A stretch of DNA of 6,595 nucleotides from Bacillota bacterium (lineage in GTDB: Bacteria > Bacillota_A > Clostridia > Acetivibrionales > DUMB01), in NCBI GenBank assembly GCA_023621975.1, contig JAMOAC010000522.1:1-6595 (forward strand), written 5' to 3'. The translations under genes were made by a program, and so were the position numbers. Within the stretch, counting starts at the first letter, position 1, and every line of letters starts with the position of its first letter. Below are positions 4,698-6,595 of the stretch, piece after piece. Under the pieces are notes generated by a model that worked only from the letters and a program-made list of their open reading frames with translations, was not told the origin of the DNA and made no database searches.

Positions 4698-5654
4698 GTG
4701 GTGCAAAATTACATTATTACAGCCGGTTCGTTGTTTGTACTTGCAATCATGATTCTGGCACTTATCAAGCTTAAGAAAACCCTATCGAAAATAAAGAAGG
4801 AAATAATAATAAAAAACAAGTTGATAGAAGAATATAAAGAAGCGGTTGAGACTGCAAATGCAAAAACAGGCTTTTTTATAGATATGACACACGAACTCAA
4901 AACTCCGCTAAACGTGATTATCAGCGCATTACAGCTAATTGAACATAAAAATTATCTGGAAGGAAATGACCGGGAGAAGGTCAAAAACCTTCTGAAAACG
5001 ATAAAATCAAACTCATACAGCCTCATAAGGCTTGTCAACAACGTACTTGATGTGGCACGTTCCGAGTCTAGGTGCCTTGAGTTTAACCCGGTAAATTGCA
5101 ACATAGCGGCCATAACACAAAATATTGTGAGGTCAACGGCTCCCTTTGCCGAGCAAAAAGGAATAAACATAGATTTTAATCCGGAACGCGAGGAAATGTA
5201 TGCAGATATAGACATTGAAAAGTTTGAAAAAATTGTGCTGAACCTGCTGTCAAATGCCATAAAGTATATTGAAAAAGATGGCAAAATAAACATATCCATA
5301 AGTGACAATAATGAATACGTTCGCTTATCCGTTAAGGATAATGGCCCCGGCATACCTGAAAACATGCATTCCGTGATATTTGAAAGGTTCCGGCAGTCGA
5401 GGAAGAACTTGCTTAATGAATACGAAGGCAGCGGTATCGGCCTTTCCATTGTAAAATCATTTGTACAGCTTCACAATGGAAACGTGTGGGTTGTGAGCAA
5501 GGAAAATGCCGGAGCTGAATTTATAGTTGAACTGCCCAAAAAACAGTATGCATGCAGAGTAAATAACGCAAACACCGTTGGCAGCTTCATTCAGGACTCG
5601 GAACATATTGCGCGTTTGGCGGCAATAGAGCTGTCAAACACCCGGTTAAGCTAG
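4698..5654 (+). CDS. Orphan membrane-anchored sensor histidine kinase
   Basis: A 318-residue kinase. One N-terminal membrane helix (about 5-23) leads into a charged coiled-coil linker (25-57), then the dimerisation/phosphoacceptor domain with THELKTPLNV (phosphorylated His65). The ATPase domain follows, with N-box LNLLSNAIKY (181-190), G1 DNGPGIP (214-220), F-box FERF (228-231) and G2 GSGIGLSIV (244-252). All catalytic motifs are intact. There is no extracellular, PAS or HAMP sensor domain, so the signal probably comes through the membrane helix, the linker or a partner. A tail of about 38 residues follows the ATPase domain. No response regulator is adjacent, as for clostridial kinases that phosphorylate Spo0A directly; that role is inference. 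Start is GTG 4698, or the next GTG at 4701, behind AGGGTGAT (4684-4691). The control region has direct and inverted repeats. Its stop overlaps that of the convergent YigZ gene. Confidence 0.93.
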   Translation: MVQNYIITAGSLFVLAIMILALIKLKKTLSKIKKEIIIKNKLIEEYKEAVETANAKTGFFIDMTHELKTPLNVIISALQLIEHKNYLEGNDREKVKNLLKTIKSNSYSLIRLVNNVLDVARSESRCLEFNPVNCNIAAITQNIVRSTAPFAEQKGINIDFNPEREEMYADIDIEKFEKIVLNLLSNAIKYIEKDGKINISISDNNEYVRLSVKDNGPGIPENMHSVIFERFRQSRKNLLNEYEGSGIGLSIVKSFVQLHNGNVWVVSKENAGAEFIVELPKKQYACRVNNANTVGSFIQDSEHIARLAAIELSNTRLS

Positions 5655-6322
5655 TCAAATAACGGTTTTCCCTTTCCATCTACAGTCACGTATTCTTTTT
5701 CTCCGAAATCTATAAGTGCTCCGCCGCCGGTTACTTCATTTATCATGGCGGTAAAGCTGTCAGTCCGATCAACGGCTACATAAACTATAAATTCCACATC
5801 CTGCCCGTATTTAATGTCCCTGATGAAATAGCCTTCAGACAAAAGGGCATTTTGAATCTTTCCAAGCTGGGAATATTCTACAATGATATGGGCACATGTA
5901 CAAAGCAGCCTTTTCACTATGGTTGCTGCTTCTATGCCCATAGCCGCACTTTTGCTGTATGCTCTCACAAGTCCGGCAGCTCCCAGCAGAGTTCCCCCGA
6001 AATATCTAGTCACCACCACTACAAGGTTTCGAACATCCATGCGCTTTATAACTTCCAGTATCGGCATTCCCGCAGTACCTGACGGTTCTCCGTCATCATT
6101 GAATCTTTGTACTTCAACATCTTCACACACATAATATGCATACACGTTATGAGTGGCATCCCAATATTTTGCCTTTACGGATTGTATGAATTTAACCGCT
6201 TCCTCCTCTGAAGAAACGGGGTGTACGCTTGCAATAAACCTGGACTTTTTTTCTTCATATTCCGCTACCGCAGGTGTCAGCACAGTATAATATTCCTTCA
6301 GCAAATTTAAACCACCACACAC
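5651..6322 (-). CDS. yigZ: YigZ/IMPACT family protein (YvyE-like)
   Basis: A full-length YigZ/IMPACT protein of 217-223 residues. The N-terminal UPF0029 domain carries KKSRFIA (25-31), ATHNVYAY (56-63), the signature FNDDGEPSGTAGMPIL (74-89) and TRYFGGTLLGAAGLVRAYS (105-123). The C-terminal DUF1949 domain (about 140-205) has an EF-G domain V-like fold. The bacterial function is unsettled; the eukaryotic relative IMPACT binds GCN1 and restrains GCN2. The coordinates use the outermost start, GTG 6322, which has no well-placed ribosome site. TTG at 6304 (then LKEYYTVL) looks better: GGTG lies a few bases upstream and family members usually begin just there. A good promoter and a perfect hairpin lie upstream. 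The TAG stop shares CTAG with the kinase stop on the other strand, with no terminator between them. Confidence 0.93.
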   Translation of the reverse strand: MCGGLNLLKEYYTVLTPAVAEYEEKKSRFIASVHPVSSEEEAVKFIQSVKAKYWDATHNVYAYYVCEDVEVQRFNDDGEPSGTAGMPILEVIKRMDVRNLVVVVTRYFGGTLLGAAGLVRAYSKSAAMGIEAATIVKRLLCTCAHIIVEYSQLGKIQNALLSEGYFIRDIKYGQDVEFIVYVAVDRTDSFTAMINEVTGGGALIDFGEKEYVTVDGKGKPLFD

Positions 6323-6337
6323 TGTTTATTTTGTTTC

Positions 6338-6359
6338 ATTTCCTGATATACCAGGAAAT
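6338..6359. repeat. Perfect 8-bp inverted repeat in the YigZ gene leader
   Basis: ATTTCCTG (6338-6345) and CAGGAAAT (6352-6359) flank a 6-base loop. It lies between the predicted transcription start (about 6374) and the GTG start, so it would fold in the mRNA. The only AGGAA near GTG 6322 is inside this stem. There is no U-run, so it is not a terminator. Confidence 0.6.
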
Positions 6360-6380
6360 ACACCCTGTTTCCCTCTTTCA

Positions 6381-6409
6381 ATTATATAAAATAACAAAAT
6401 GCCGGTAAA
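6381..6409 (-). promoter_or_regulatory. Sigma-A-type promoter of the YigZ gene
   Basis: On the minus strand TTTACC (plus 6404-6409) is followed by 17 bases and a perfect TATAAT (plus 6381-6386). Initiation near 6374 gives a leader of roughly 52-70 bases, depending on which start codon is used. Confidence 0.6.
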
Positions 6410-6469
6410 CAGTATCTTCTTCCGTAAACGGTACTTGTTTTTTGAAATGCAAACTGAAAACAGTGTTTA

Positions 6470-6498
6470 TTGACATTCAATACAATGTAAAGTAAAAT
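6470..6498 (+). promoter_or_regulatory. Sigma-A-type promoter for the gene at the right edge
   Basis: A perfect TTGACA (6470-6475), 17 bases, then TAAAAT (6493-6498, five of six). It is among the best promoters in the window. The transcript would have a leader of about 83 bases before ATG 6588. Confidence 0.75.
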
Positions 6499-6517
6499 AA
6501 TTTGCATGAGCATTGTA
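6481..6517. repeat. 7-bp inverted repeat flanking the right-edge -10 box
   Basis: TACAATG (6481-6487) and CATTGTA (6511-6517) lie on either side of the -10 element (6493-6498). This is the same kind of geometry as the pair at the kinase promoter, but the sequence differs. It may be an operator or chance in AT-rich DNA. Confidence 0.35.
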
Positions 6518-6587
6518 ATTACCAATATGTTTATCTTCCATGTTATTCTTAAATTCATAACAAGTATAATAATGTGAGGTATTGATT

Positions 6588-6595
6588 ATGGTCAA
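6588..6595 (+). CDS. Start of an unidentified rightward gene, cut by the window edge
   Basis: ATG GTC AA at the very edge is preceded by TGAGGT (6575-6580) with a 7-base spacer and by a strong promoter at 6470-6498. Only MV and part of a third codon (Asn or Lys) can be read, so no function can be given. Confidence 0.6.

Noticed and set aside
4952..5449. 165-codon minus-strand ORF inside the kinase gene
   Set aside because: It is antisense to conserved kinase motifs, with serine/leucine-rich shadow composition.

Overview
The window looks like ordinary chromosomal DNA of an endospore-forming Clostridia species, low in GC. The evidence is an alpha/beta-type small acid-soluble spore protein, a YtxC-like sporulation protein, a DUF378 membrane protein, a DUF1540-type cysteine protein and strong AGGAGG-type ribosome binding sites. 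The protein style resembles the Acetivibrio/Ruminiclostridium group, but that is an impression and not a phylogenetic result. I see no phage, insertion sequence, CRISPR array or plasmid gene.

Layout from left to right. Positions 1-188 hold a leftward promoter for a gene beyond the edge. Two leftward genes follow: ytxC (189-1103), with its own sigma-E-like promoter, and a DUF6873-type protein (1263-2021). The 395-base gap 2022-2416 carries a run of three hairpins that read best as a plus-strand RNA. Four small rightward genes come next: a 51-residue DUF1540-like protein (2417-2572), DUF378 (2753-2962), a spore DNA-binding protein (3092-3274) with a strong terminator, and a 90-residue unknown membrane protein with two CxxC pairs (3409-3681). 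The leftward yebC (3709-4440) converges on these. A rightward orphan histidine kinase (4698-5654) then collides end to end with a leftward YigZ/IMPACT gene (5651-6322), the two stop codons sharing one CTAG. The right edge has a good sigma-A promoter and the first codons of another rightward gene.

Functionally, the left half leans toward sporulation (YtxC, SASP, and possibly DUF1540 and DUF378). An orphan kinase with no adjacent response regulator is what is seen for Spo0A-phosphorylating kinases in this class, so it may belong to the same programme; that is inference. yebC and the YigZ gene are housekeeping neighbours.

I did not find a clear new multi-gene system. The least explained structures are the three-hairpin RNA at 2221-2328, a perfect 26-bp palindrome at 2974-2999, and the repeat-rich control region of the kinase (4553-4674).
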